Origin: Anthoceros angustus
Taxonomy: Eukaryota > Streptophyta > Anthocerotopsida > Anthocerotales > Anthocerotaceae
DNA: 64,000 bases
NCBI GenBank assembly: GCA_010909165.1
Contig: MU008174.1
Coordinates: 744,001 to 808,000, forward strand
Direction of reading: 5' to 3'
Shown piece by piece: positions 1-11,249 of the stretch (the first letter of the stretch is position 1; the number at the start of each line of letters is the position of its first letter). The notes beneath the pieces were generated by a model. It was not told where the DNA came from, did no database searches, and saw nothing but the letters and a program-made list of their open reading frames with translations. Made by a program: the position numbers and the translations under genes.

Positions 1-847
1 GGATGCAAGCTTGGTGGCCAGCAAGCCAGGATGAATCAGTCTCTGCACGCTCTCCCACATGCTCACACCGGGTCCTCCAGAAGCAGACCTGTGGCTGGCT
101 GACATTGGTGCTCCATTTTGCATCCGGGACGACGGGTAGCGATCGATCCAGGGCATAGGATCTGGTGTCGACCCAATGGAGTCCGAGAAAGTGGGTTGAG
201 ACTAAAGCCCTGAAGTTTGCTTTCAAGATCTCGAATACACAACCACTGACGAGTCTGCCCTAGGGCAAGTAACGGTACTTCGGTGATCACAAACATGATG
301 TGCGAACCTCGGAGCATGTGACGGTAGCCGCTTGACGAGGGATCTCATCTTCCGAGCAGAAGGCCAGCGCTGTGTATCCCCACGTCTGCTTGGATTTTCG
401 AGCTTGTTCATCTCTGAGTGTTGAGGTCAGCTCTTGTCTCGAAATGAGAACAACCTTGAGATGCAGGAAAGGCTCTACGAAGACTTGAGCCAGGAAGTTG
501 GAACCTCGACCCTCCAGGTGTCTTCCTCTTCAGAAGATTTGGAGGAATTTGACGAAAGGTTGTGGCATTCCCCGAATCCGATGTATAAGGACCGGCCTGC
601 GGCCCGTTTTCTCTGTGGCAGAATGAATAAAGAACAGCTGAATAGAGCTCGGAGTGTTGCAACAAACAAAATTTATTTCTTAGGGAATTCGGAGAAAATT
701 CATTTGCACAAGGTCCGGTGGTGGCTGAATGGAGGGAAAGAAGATTTTATTATAAAAAAGAGATGGGAAAAATCCATCCACCCCAAAAACAAAAGGGAAA
801 AATCCCAACCAATGGCACCATGCTAGGGGACTAGCCCCACGATCACG
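1..847. other. left-edge region without a supportable gene
   Basis: I see no gene I can defend here. An open frame on the plus strand from about 434 to 826 begins at a non-ATG codon, is rich in Glu/Ser and has no recognisable domain. A minus-strand open frame at 63-317 is likewise unrecognised. A motif of about 30 bp (tgaatagagctcggagtgtt at 640-659) recurs in degenerate form downstream at about 1175, 1233 and 1292, so part of this block belongs to the adjoining repeat region. Confidence 0.4.
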
Positions 848-1141
848 CATTTCAAAACCACCAACCGCCCGAAGAACTTTGTGGTCAGGCATGTGGCATT
901 TCAAAACCACCAACTGCCCGAAGAACTTTGTGGTCAGGCATGTGGCATTTCAAAACCACCAACCGCCCGAAGAACTTTGTGGTCAGGCATGTGGCATTTC
1001 AAAACCACCAACCGCCCGAAGAACTTTGTGGTCAGGCATGTGGCATTTCAAAACCACCAACCGCCCGAAGAACTTTGTGGTCAGGCATGTGGCATTTCAA
1101 AACCACCAACCGCCCGAAGAACTTTGTGGTCAGGCATGTGA
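848..1141. repeat. 49-bp tandem array, six copies
   Basis: Six head-to-tail copies of a 49-bp unit begin at 848, 897, 946, 995, 1044 and 1093, each starting catttcaaaaccaccaac. The copies are nearly identical (one C/T difference in copy 2), which points to recent amplification. Because 49 is not a multiple of three, translation cycles through all frames, and the long repetitive open frames across it are artefacts. Three units make 147 bp. No function is visible. Confidence 0.95.
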
Positions 1142-2684
1142 AAAAGCCTTCTTACCACCGGTGTCGAAGAAGCTGCTGAATAGAGTTCAGAGTATGGCAA
1201 CAAAAAAAAATGTGTGTGTCGGGTTCTGGGGTGGTTAAATAGAGTTTGGAGTATGGTAACCTAAAAAATATATTTGTATCATGGCTCGTGGTTGTTGAAT
1301 GGAGTTAGGAGTGTTGCAACAACTAAGTAGTCTTATAATAAAGATGTGTTCAAGTTGGTGATGTTAGAGATACAATGTGAAGCCTAAGGCAATGCATGGA
1401 ATTTGTGCACATACTAACTTAAGGCTATAATGTAGGATGTGCTATATATGTTAAGATGAGTTTAATAACTTTGGAGCTGCTGTCTAGTGTTTGTATTTTT
1501 TGCGTTTAGTAAGAAGGTCGATCCAATTCTTTGAGACAGCTTTCAGATTGATGATCAAAGAGTTTGACAGACCTTCTAGATTAATTGGTGTTCAAGCCTT
1601 GTTCCATAGTATTTGGTGTCGTAGCATACAGTGTGTTTACGATCATGTGGCCTTCGAGAAGTATAGTTGCAGCATGGAGCAGCAGCGCAATATTGGGGCT
1701 CTGGTTGTACAAGTTGCACAAATTTTCAGGTGAAATTCATGAATCGACTAAGGATTTTGTTGTCATCGAGGAACATACATGAGCTGTTACTAATCAAGCA
1801 GTTGCGGAATTTGATGTCCTTATAGACGGTGCCCAATTTACCATCCATGACACAAGGGCAAGCACACGGCAAATGTCAAAGAAAAAATCCGAGTTTCTTG
1901 GTAAAAAAGTGGACAAGAAGATAGCAGACACAACTATGTTGAAGATATTTTTACCTTTTCTACCAGTAGATATGTCCAAGCATCCCCCTGCGCTTCCCAA
2001 AGGTTTATTAGAATATGATTTCAACCATTTGAACAACGAGTCATGTGATTTGTACCTTTGTAATTTTGACCAATTTTAACTAACTTAGGCATGTACATTG
2101 ACAGGTGATCAAAGACAAAAGTAAAGCCTTTTACACAGCTTCCTGCTCCTCGACAAGGATTTAGGGTGTTTGTCATGTGAGGATGAATTAATTAGGTTGT
2201 TTTCATGTGAGAATGAATTATTTAGGGTGTTTGTCGTGTGATAATGAATTAACCCTAAAACCTCAAAAAACTTATGAGTTTTGGAAAGAAAATTATGATT
2301 TTCAAGGGAAGACTTTATGCATATGTTTAGTAGGCTTACTTTAGGCTCTCTTAGAAAAACTAGCCAAAAAATACTTGAAAAAGCTGATCAATTGTGGTTA
2401 AATACTCGAAGAGAAAGATATAGAATCGTATAAGTTTATATGGTTTAACTAGGTTTTGTTGATGTTTTTTAATTTATTTAATATCTCAAAAATCCTTAAA
2501 ATACAGAATTACCAGCGGAGAAAACTACTCTAAGATAGATTAGAAAGAGTTCTAAAACATATATATCCCTAAAAAAACTACCCTCAAAGCCTTAATTTGA
2601 ACTCCTTAACCATTCTACGATTAACATATGGAAAAGTAAAAAGAAAACTAATTACTAAAAGCTTATCCCTTTGCTCCACATGTT
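1142..2684. other. AT-rich spacer with decayed 59-bp repeats
   Basis: The first part (about 1173-1325) holds three degenerate units of about 59 bp, each with a core resembling ctgaatagagttcggagtat, and a fourth related core lies at about 640. At 2161-2250 there are about three imperfect 30-bp units (gggtgtttgtcatgtgagga type). The rest is AT-rich with short open frames that match nothing I know. It looks like eroded repeat DNA. Confidence 0.5.
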
Positions 2685-3795
2685 TTAAGCCAAATGGACA
2701 CACATTTATGAGAACATCGCTGTTAAACATCCTGCGCTTAGATGAGTACTTAGATGACGTGCTTAGAGGAGTGGATACCTTTGGTGCAAGTAGCTTAGGC
2801 ACATCATGGTACAAGTTGTTAAGTACCAAGTCTCATGATAGAAAATTTCGTCTAAGTGGACTATAGTAGACTTCGTCTTCTTCTTCCATCCTTACAGATG
2901 GATAGAGTGAGTAAAGGTAGAACATGTTATGTCTCAAGTTTCAACTTGGAACATAAACTCCTTCTTCGACTTCTTCTTCTATCCTTACGGATGGATAGAG
3001 TGCGTACAAGAAGTATATAAGTGGATGCATATCCACTTGTGCTACAACATTAAAGGGTCACACTTCTAAAGTGTGGAGGCTTTGTGCTGAGTATCTCATT
3101 GAATCCTTCTTGTCCGCATCATGTCTTGTAAAAGGGAAGAGTGCTGCTTCCTCTTGGATTCCATCCACACATGATAACCATGCTTTCAGCTATGTCCAAG
3201 CCCGCATTGTGTGTTCAATCTGCTTTCAGTGTCCTTGAAGCCCGCATTGTGCGTTCAATCTGCTTTCAGTGTCCTTGAAGCCCGCATTGTGTGTTCAATC
3301 TGCTTTCAGCTGTGTCCTTAAAGCCCGCATTGTGTGTTCAATCTGCTTTCAGCTGTGTCCTTGAAGCCCGCATTGTGTGTTCAATCTGCTTTTAGCTGTG
3401 TCCTTGAAGCCCGCATTGTGTGTTCAATCATCGCTGCATTGCTTGTGGAGATGGAGGAGGTCTTCTGGATTCTTTGACATCCAAACCTAATATTACACAC
3501 CAACCTTTTAAGAAACCCACGAAATATCTGAAACTTGACCCATACCCATAGCCAGACTTGCCAACCTTTCCCGGTCCTGGTCGATGCTTACAAGAAGAAG
3601 AAAAATATATGTTAGTCCACTTGGACGGAATTTTCCAGTCATACACTTGGTACTTAACAACTTGTACCATGGTGTGCCTAAACTACTTACACCAAGGACA
3701 TCCACTCCCTTTAGGCACCCCATCTAAATACCGATCTAAGCATAAGATGCTTAATAAGCTTTTCTTACAAATGTGTGTCCATTTGGGCTAAGCCT
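2685..3795. mobile_element. foldback-like inverted repeat element, unclassified
   Basis: A sequence at about 2685-2890 (+) recurs in reverse complement at about 3575-3795. Shared blocks in the same order include ccaaatggacacacattt, acaagttgttaagtaccaag and a terminal aagtggacta. The arms are roughly 200 bp and visibly diverged (I estimate three quarters identical). The loop of about 700 bp contains the 40/43-bp tandem array described separately. A third partial copy lies at about 23130-23290. This resembles a foldback or MITE-like element, but I found no target-site duplication or coding domain. Confidence 0.55.
3201..3430. repeat. 40/43-bp tandem array inside the foldback loop
   Basis: Six units begin with cccgcattgtgtgttcaatc at 3201, 3241, 3281, 3324, 3367 and 3410. 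The first two spacings are 40 bp and, after one 43-bp step, the rest are 43 bp. The difference is a 3-bp insertion in the cagctgtgtcc segment. The array sits in the loop between the inverted arms. Confidence 0.9.
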
Positions 3796-3860
3796 GGACT
3801 GGGGCGTGATTACAGTGATTAAGTCTATATATAGAGTGTACGGTCCCCTTTGTACAACCT

Positions 3861-3933
3861 GGCCGCGTGGCCCAATGGATAAGGCGCTGGTCTACGAAAC
3901 CAGAGATTCTGGGTTCGATCCCCAGCGTGGTCG
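3861..3933 (+). tRNA. tRNA-Arg (anticodon ACG)
   Basis: A 73-nt cloverleaf. The acceptor stem 3861-3867 pairs with 3926-3932, allowing two G-U pairs. The anticodon stem ctggt/accag encloses the 7-nt loop ctacgaa with anticodon ACG, and the T arm contains the B-box gggttcgatcccc. No CCA is encoded, as expected for a nuclear gene, and there is no intron. A T-run near 3950 may be the Pol III terminator. It lies just upstream of the hydrolase/CAAX gene on the same strand. Confidence 0.95.
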
Positions 3934-4154
3934 TATTATATATCTAATCTTTTCCTCGCCATTGTGTGTTCGGTATCAAAGTGGCTGGTCAGGGGCTCGT
4001 CACGTGTGCGGTTCTCCCTGCTTTGCCTCCCTGGACCTCAGATTTCATGACAAGCGAGCACTACAGCCTGCGCAAGGCTCCCAGCTCGCGTCCGATGTTC
4101 ATCACAGTCGCACAAGCAAGTCCGTGAGGCTTGCCATCCGAGATTGCAATTTTG

Positions 4155-7100
4155 ATGACGACGAGCTCCATCCTTTCGCCTTCGTTGCTGGGAGGAGCCA
4201 AGTGCCTGGTGCCCACATCTCCCGAATTCCGTCGCCATGCACACACAGGCAACCTGCTTCTTCTTCCCCATCCCCGTCCCCTGCTCCGCTTCAGGAACGC
4301 CCGCCCCCGCACCTGCCGTCTGATGCCGGCCGCCCCGATTGCCAGCATCGAGCCTTTCCTGCTCACCAATTTCGACTTCGCCACTCCCTCGTTGTACCTG
4401 TTCACGTCCCTGCTCTCCGTCGCCGTGGGCTCGGCCACATACGGCCTGCTGCAGGCGATCCCGTGGGGTTCCGAGTCCGAGTCCGCCGCCGCAGAAGCTG
4501 CGGGGAAGGAGGAGGGGTCGGAATCGAGCCAAGGCCGGAGCTGGGTTGTGCGATGGAGCGAGAGCAAGTTCTACGACTTCGTGTACAGCCGGTGCCCGGC
4601 AGTTTCCGGGAAGCTGGTGCAGGTGGAGCAGGAGGGGCAGGAGGGGCGGGAGGGACGGGATGTTGGGTTCCGGAGATTGTGTTTGCACGCGGGGGACGGG
4701 GGCACGGTGTCGCTGGACTGGCCCGCGCACCTGGTTCTGGAGAAGGCGGACGAGCTGGACTCCGTGCTGCTGGTGGTGGCCGGGGGTGTTGAGGGCAGCG
4801 GCGAGTTTGGGGTAAGGAGCCTGGTGGGCAGGGCGCTGCAATGCGGCTTCTTCCCGGCCGTGCTGAATCTCCGAGGCTGCGGAGGCTCGCCGGTCACGTC
4901 TCCGAGGCAAGCCGATTTCTGGGATGGGGACATGGATGGATGTGGGTTTGGGCGCACGGCAGAGCACGGATTGCGGGACTGATGATATATCTTGGGTTCT
5001 TGCTGGTTAGGCTCTTCTCAGCTGCAGACAGTGATGACGTGCAGCTTGCTGCGAGGTTTCTGCAGCGGGCCAGGCCTGATGCCACCATTCTCGGCGTCGG
5101 GGTGGGGCTGGGCGGGAACGTGTTGGCCAGGTTTCTCGGGGAGTGTGCCGACCAGGGGTTGGTTAAGGCCGGGGTTTGTGTGGGGAACCCGTTCGAGGTT
5201 GGTCAGGTGGAGGAGGAGGATGATGGGTTCAGGAAGGGGATTGTTGCGGTTCTGGAGGCCAATCAGGTGTGTTGGCTGGTTGCATGGAGGGAGAGGCTTG
5301 TTGCATTGTTGCATTTTTTTGGGTTTCTGTGACTTGGGCTTTAGGGCTCGGGGTCATGAAGGTCTGGACACCTGGTGTGGTGTGCAGATGCTGTTTGCAG
5401 GCAGGCAGGATGGGTTTGACTTGGCTGGAGGGCTTGCAGCCACATCCATGCGGGAATTCGATGCCGCAATATCGAGGGTTTCGCATGGGTTTGAGTCTGT
5501 GGAGGATTTTTATGGGCATGCTAGTAGTGGGCGGAGTTTGTGGAAAGTGCAGACTCCACTGCTGTGCATTCAGGTAGGGATGTGTCGGCACTCTGTGTTT
5601 GTGTTGAATTTGGAAGCAGTTGTGTGGAAGGGGCTGGCAGAGTTGATTGCTTCTTCGATTGAGATAGCATGTGTGCATGCAGGCAGACTATCCATCCGCT
5701 CCTTTGTTCGCTGTTCCAGGACAAGCATTTGAGGAAAATCCGTGCCTGAGCCTGGTGATGTCGTCGGCAAGTGGTCAAGTTTGCGACGACTTTTTGAGCT
5801 TGCAGGACTTTGTGTTACAGGTACGGTTGGAGGTTGGAAGCACAGCTAGTTCTGGGGCCTGCTGGCTGGTTGTTTGTGATCGCTGCTGATGAAATGGTGG
5901 GGGTTGTGTGGCAGTGGCTGGCAGCAGTCGAATTAGCTCTATTGAAGGGACGTCATCCTTTGGGTGATGCTGCAAACGGTGCTGTTAGTGGTGGAGCTCA
6001 AGGGAGTGGGAATGGAAAGCCGCTGCAAGTTGCAGCGGCACAGGAAGGTGGTGCCAATATTCGCAGGGACGAGGAACTTGCAGAGCAGCCAAGAATAGCA
6101 GGAGATGCTGAGGATAGAGGTGGATGGAGTATGGTAGTGGCTGAAGATGAGGGTCAGCAAGTGTCTTCTTTAGGGACAGAGTTGGATGTTGATGACAAAC
6201 TAATAGACATGCCACACACGAGTTACAAAGTCCACAGATTGGATGATGATGATGATGAAGCACCTGAAGTTGCAGGGAGTGTATATGCTCCGAGCCCTGT
6301 GGCTAATGGTACATTGCCAGTAGCAGCTCAGCCTGACACGGGGCACGCCCGTGTCGCTCTTATTGATGGTGGGCAAAATGACGCAAGGACAGGGGGATCA
6401 CAAGTGGAAGAGAAAGCTGAAGGGGAGGGTGAAGCAGATGGTGAACGGGGTCAAGTAGAACAAGCAGCAGAGAGTATTATGAAGGTGCTAGATGTCACCA
6501 TGCCAGGAACTCTTTCTGAAGAGAAGAAAAAGAAGGTTTGGGTCCTTTCCTGTGGTCATGCTACCGTACGATTTGATTGCCGTGATGCATGTAACAAACC
6601 TAGGGCAGGCACAGATCGAAGAACAGAGATTTGTAAGTGTCGCCTGACAATGTGGGACTGTTGCACGTGCAGGTTATAGCTGCTGTGGGGAGGGGTGAAA
6701 CAGTAGTGACCGCCTTGCAAGAAGCGGTACCAGAGAATGTTAGGGAGAAAATGTTCAAGGCAGTTTCTGGAGCTGTTCAAGCTAGGGGTATCAGCTCTCA
6801 GCTGGTAGGGTTTGGGAAGAACTTTCCTCCCCCTACTATCCCTGATGATGTGCTGAAGAGGATCAAGGAGAAGCTATCTGCTTATTCCCCGCGACCCGAG
6901 ACTTCTAGCTCAGCTCAATCAGAGAATGCAGGTAGTTCTGCTCTTCCGCAGCCGTCTGAGAGCTCTAATGATAATCCTAGTCCAGATGGATTCTTTAATA
7001 AGCGCGGAGACATCAGTGGGAAGGGGGAGGGCAATGTCGCTGGCATAGGAGAGGGACATTCCGACGCAGCGAGTGAAACTAATGTGTCAGCACAACAGGG

Positions 7101-10100
7101 CATGCAGATGAAGGAGAATGTTGGTGTAGGAGATAAACAGGAAGGTACTGCAGAAACAATCGATGCTCACAGGGAAGGTCGAGTGGATGAACTGGTGAGA
7201 GACATTAAAAGTGACACACATGATGGAGCACCACAGACTGATGGTCAGGCAGATGGAAGTTTACAGCAGAACAAGACACCAGATCTAGACTCCGGTACGC
7301 AAGATACCCGTCCACAAGGGGCTACTCAGAATAATCAGGGGGATGCCAGTGCTCCAGTCCAAGCAGATAAACAGGACAGGAGCACTGACAGGGCAAAAGA
7401 TGTTGGTGGTGATTCATCTCTGGACAAGGGTCGGGGGAATGCTGGGCTGAACCAGGAAGGGGCTCATTATGATTCAGCAGACAACAATGGTCAGAATGGA
7501 GAGGCTCTAAAGCTGGGCAGGAAGGTCGGCTCTGATGTGGGTACGAAAGATGCAGCTGGGCAAGGGGCTATTCAAGACGCTCAGGCAGACTCCAGTGGTC
7601 AGAAAGGGTATGCAGCAGATGATGGGTCGAGGGAGGCCATGAGCAATTCAGGAGATAGTCAATCGGGGCCTACTCTTCAAGATGTTGTAAAACAGGAAAA
7701 GAAGGTTGACACTGATCCAGCCTCACGCGACATGGCAGACCACGTGGACCAAGTGGTTGCAAATGCCAGTGAGGGAAGGACGGGAGCAACAGATGTGCCA
7801 GATTCAGCAGGGCAGCCTACTGATAGTTCACAGAGCAATGATCAAAGTCAGGGCTCTGCACCACCTGTTGCAAAGACGTTCACACCATCCCCAGCTCAAG
7901 TACCTCCTTCTGTCGACTTTAACAGTGTTCTGCAGATGTTTACAGGCTTTGATGACTCTACGCAAATGGCTGTAACAAATGTGTTTGGAGTTGTCGAAAG
8001 CATGCTTGATAAATTGGAAGCAGAAGGCAATGTAGACCAGAAGCAGCAGCCAGAGGTGCCAGGGACACCAGACTTACATGAAGGCAGAGGATTGGGCATA
8101 AAGTCTGCAGATGAGGGCAGTACTGGTGGTGGTCAAGGTCGCACTGAAAATGGGCCTCTCAAGAGTTTGGACATAAATGTGAGAGATGACTTGCAGAGTA
8201 GTGAAAGAAAGGATCGGAGCAGCATGCTGCAAGCATATGAGAAGGTCGGGCACCATCACACAGCAGAAGGGAATGGAGCAGCTGTTTTGTTGGAGGTAAG
8301 ACCTGGTGAGGTGGAAAAGGGATATGTTGATGTCGCGAGGCAGATTGTCATTGAGTCACTGATGTCAGAGCTGCTGAGAAGAATAGGACATGCTGGGGTT
8401 GAAGCATCTGGAGCTGACCTTCAAGCAGAAATTCGAGCAGCTGCAAATGCTGTTGCTTTTGCCGTCCAATCAGCAGGAAGAACTTTATCTCATGCGGATA
8501 GCAGCCGTGTGTCTCAGATCATGGGCACAGTACCTGGGCAGGCTGTAGTCACTGCTCTCTGCTCTGCGCTAGCCAGTACTAAAATTCTAAGCAAGCTGGT
8601 CCCTGGTGGAGTTCTTGTGGAGGTGGTCTTGTCAGCATTAAGAACCCGTTTCCTTGTAGAGACCGAACGTGGAGTGCAGACATTACCAATGGGTGCTGTG
8701 GGTAGTAATGAATCCTTGGCTTCAGAACGAGCCAGGGATATCCAAAATGTGGATGGTCATGCTACTGGAGGCACTGAGCAGAGCAGTGAATCACATGATG
8801 GACTGGCCAACATGAAGACGAGTAGTATGGTGGGTGCTTTGGCAGCTGCTATGGGAGCAATAGGTCAGGATATGGGGACTTCTCTGGATGAGTTGGCATC
8901 TTCCCCTGTAGTGGAGTCTGTTGAGGAGGAAGTAGAGAGTTCGACACAAACACAAAACATTGTTAGCTCAGTTGCAGAAAAGGCTCTCTCTGTTGCAGCA
9001 CCCGTTGTTCCCAAGACAGAGGATGGTGACGTGGATCAAGACAGGTTGGTATTCATTTCCTCATGTTTCTTCCACTTCGAGTTCTTGATACCTTGGATTG
9101 CATCACCTCACAAGATGTCTCTGTTCTGTCGATAGGATAGTTGCAATGCTGGCAGACCTGGGTCAAAGAGGCGGAGTACTACGCCTTCTTGGAAAGGCTG
9201 CCCTTCTCTGGGGAGGATTGAGGGGTGCCATGAGTCTTACTGACAGAATGCTGGCATTCTTACGGATGTGGGAGCGACCTTTGCATCAGAGGTATGTGTG
9301 AACACATAGAACTCTACTTGTGAACATCAGTCATTGCATTTCTTTATGTGTATGTGTGGAATTGTAGATTGGCAGGATTTGTCGGCATGGCTCTCCTTTT
9401 GTGGGCTCCGGTTCTGGTTCCACTTTTACCTTCTCTGTTGGAGCAATGGTCGTCCCAATCTTCAGGTGGGGTTGCAAGCTTTGCGTCTGTGGTTGGCCTT
9501 TACGGAGCCATTATCATCCTTCTTACAATCTGGGGAAGGAGGATACGTGGCTATGATGAGCCGCTCGCTCACTACGGATTGAGAATCACGTCACCTTCTA
9601 AGGTGTGTTGGGAATAACGTACTTTATGTTTTTCAGCCTGACTAGTTTCTTCATCGGTGGGGTTGCATGTAACAAAACAAAATGTACTGAGTAGATGCTC
9701 GCTCGTGTGCTTGGAACAGCTTGCTACTGTTGCACAAGGACTTGGCCTGGGAGTGCTACTGGTAGCGTCTGTCTACAGTCTTGAATCATATCTGGGCTAC
9801 GTGCAATTCTCGTGGTCAGCTTTTGCAGTCACGGCACCGACCATCACAAACATAGGCCTCATCACCGCCAGCCTGCCACCGGCTCTGCTAACATACTGGA
9901 AACTAGCTATGCTGGTTGCACAGGCCTTGGGTGTGGGATTTGCGATAGCTCTTGTGGAGGAGCTGCTGTTCCGTGGATGGCTGCAAGAGGAGATTGCTGT
10001 GGATCTTGGGTACATCAATGCAGTGCTTCTCTGTGCGGCAGCCTTTGCTGTCGTTCACTGGTATGTCATGTTACAGAGCATCCCTAGTGACATTGTGCGA

Positions 10101-10424
10101 CCTACCAACCTGTTTGCCTGATCCTGTGAGTTGTTGTGCTGCAGGTCCTTGCCGGCAGTGCCAGGGCTGTTCTTCCTCTCCATAGCTTTAGCCGGGGTTA
10201 GAGCTCGGGGTAAGGGAGATCTGTCAGTTGCTATCGGATTACACTCTGGACTGGTGTCCGCGAACTACGTGCTCTCTGTTGGAGGATTCATCCAGTATAT
10301 TGTTGGGGCTCCAGAATGGCTCACAGGTGCTCATGTGGCCAATCCTTTGGCAGGGGCCTTAGGTGTGGGAGTGGTAGCAGTTCTGGCACTCTTTCTGTAC
10401 CCAAGGAATGGTCCCAAGTCTTGA
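4155..10424 (+). CDS. plastid-type alpha/beta-hydrolase-like and CAAX-protease (CPBP) fusion protein
   Basis: Ten exons: 4155-4906, 5011-5266, 5388-5573, 5683-5820, 5915-6535, 6673-9044, 9136-9291, 9368-9602, 9720-10060 and 10145-10424, joining in frame to 1778 aa. The Ser/Arg-rich N terminus looks like a plastid transit peptide. Residues about 110-450 resemble EMB8/YheT hydrolases (LNLRGCGGSP near 238), but the nucleophile elbow near 279 reads GVGLGGN, with Gly where Ser is expected. A polar Gln/Gly/Asp-rich linker follows (about 470-1200), then Ala-rich segments. The C-terminal third is a multi-pass CPBP intramembrane protease with EELLFR near 1651, a following FAVVH and a later H..G....N. 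Architecture and length match Arabidopsis At2g03140. Intron 1 is GC-AG. The first in-frame ATG was chosen; upstream frame lacks one. The CAAX part is probably a membrane protease; the hydrolase part is probably non-catalytic. Confidence 0.88.
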
Positions 10425-10742
10425 CCTCTGTCAGCTTCTTGTAGGAAAACGGAGTAGCAGGGCATTCCCTGGTGTTGTAAAATATGGAGGAGAGGCCGAG
10501 GCTACACTAAATTTGCAAATATTTGTTGTGACTACTGGGAATTCTCATTGATTTCAAATGGGCCTGTGTGTCATCATACTCAAATTGTGCATGCAAGCAA
10601 ACCAAAACCAAGCTCGTCATCCCAGCTAATACAAAACAAACCACATTGTCGCAAATCTTGGTGGAGTTAGTTGTGGATGAATGCTGGAGTTCAAGTATAC
10701 TGTTCTGAGAGAATTCCTGGCGCACCTGCAAGAAGCTTCCAC

Positions 10743-11249
10743 TCAGTTGAGGATGGTAAGCGCACCTTCTTTGGAGACTGAGTAGCTGGGCTTTTTTTCG
10801 GGCCTCATCATCAAGCAGTTGATGGCTTTCCAAATCTCCAGATTGTCCCTGTTGAACGCCTTGACCTTGGGGAAGAACTTGGGCTGCAGCATGCGCTGGT
10901 ACTTGTTGGCCGTCACCTCGCTGAGAAACCTCAGAAACTTCTTGCCCACCGGCACAACCACCACTGTGACCCGCTTCACCCTGGGAGCTATCCGAAACAC
11001 CCACAAACGTCGATTGTCCAGGCACCACAGCTTCTCGTCGTACTCCACCACCCGCATCTTGGGGAACTGGCGGGGATGCAGCGCCTCCTTCTCCACCAGC
11101 CGCACCGCCTCGTCGATCAGTAGCTTCTGGTGCGGCGGCCTGAACCGAATGTTGATCATGGGCTTAGTGAAGAGCAGGTCGTCCGGGTTGCACGTCAGAT
11201 CCTGGTACGGCTTGTACATGCTCCGCAGCGCGCACACCATCGTCATTGG
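10743..11249 (-). CDS. LDNRRL-motif protein, ParB/sulfiredoxin-like fold (putative)
   Basis: A single open frame of 168 aa from the first in-frame ATG; an in-frame stop lies at 11316-11318, so any longer N terminus would need an upstream exon. The core contains DDLLFT, a following FRPP, MRVVEYDEKLWCLDNRRLW and later basic segments. The FT...RF...P.(I/M)RVVE..G.L(W)xLDNRRL pattern is, as I recall, that of small eukaryotic proteins related to the ParB/sulfiredoxin fold, of mostly unknown function. The C-terminal 90 residues are rich in Lys, Arg, Val and Phe. It is divergent from the disrupted F-box gene and convergent with the preceding gene. Identification rests on one motif; function is unknown. 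Confidence 0.55.
   Translation of the reverse strand, partial: PMTMVCALRSMYKPYQDLTCNPDDLLFTKPMINIRFRPPHQKLLIDEAVRLVEKEALHPRQFPKMRVVEYDEKLWCLDNRRLWVFRIAPRVKRVTVVVVPVGKKFLRFLSEVTANKYQRMLQPKFFPKVKAFNRDNLEIWKAINCLMMRPEKKPSYSVSKEGALTILN

Noticed and set aside
434-826. Possible gene encoding a Ser/Glu-rich protein
   Set aside because: The frame has no ATG start at its 5' end, shares a motif with flanking decayed repeats and matches no family I know.
848-1141. CRISPR array
   Set aside because: There are no unique spacers; the units are contiguous tandem copies in a plant genome.
879-1238. Repetitive open frames encoding Trp/His/Lys-rich repeats
   Set aside because: They are the 49-bp array read in different frames; the period is not a multiple of three and no other coding signal exists.
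4038-4967. Long minus-strand open frame (309 codons)
   Set aside because: Antisense shadow of GC-rich exon 1 of the hydrolase/CAAX gene; the plus strand carries the recognisable protein.
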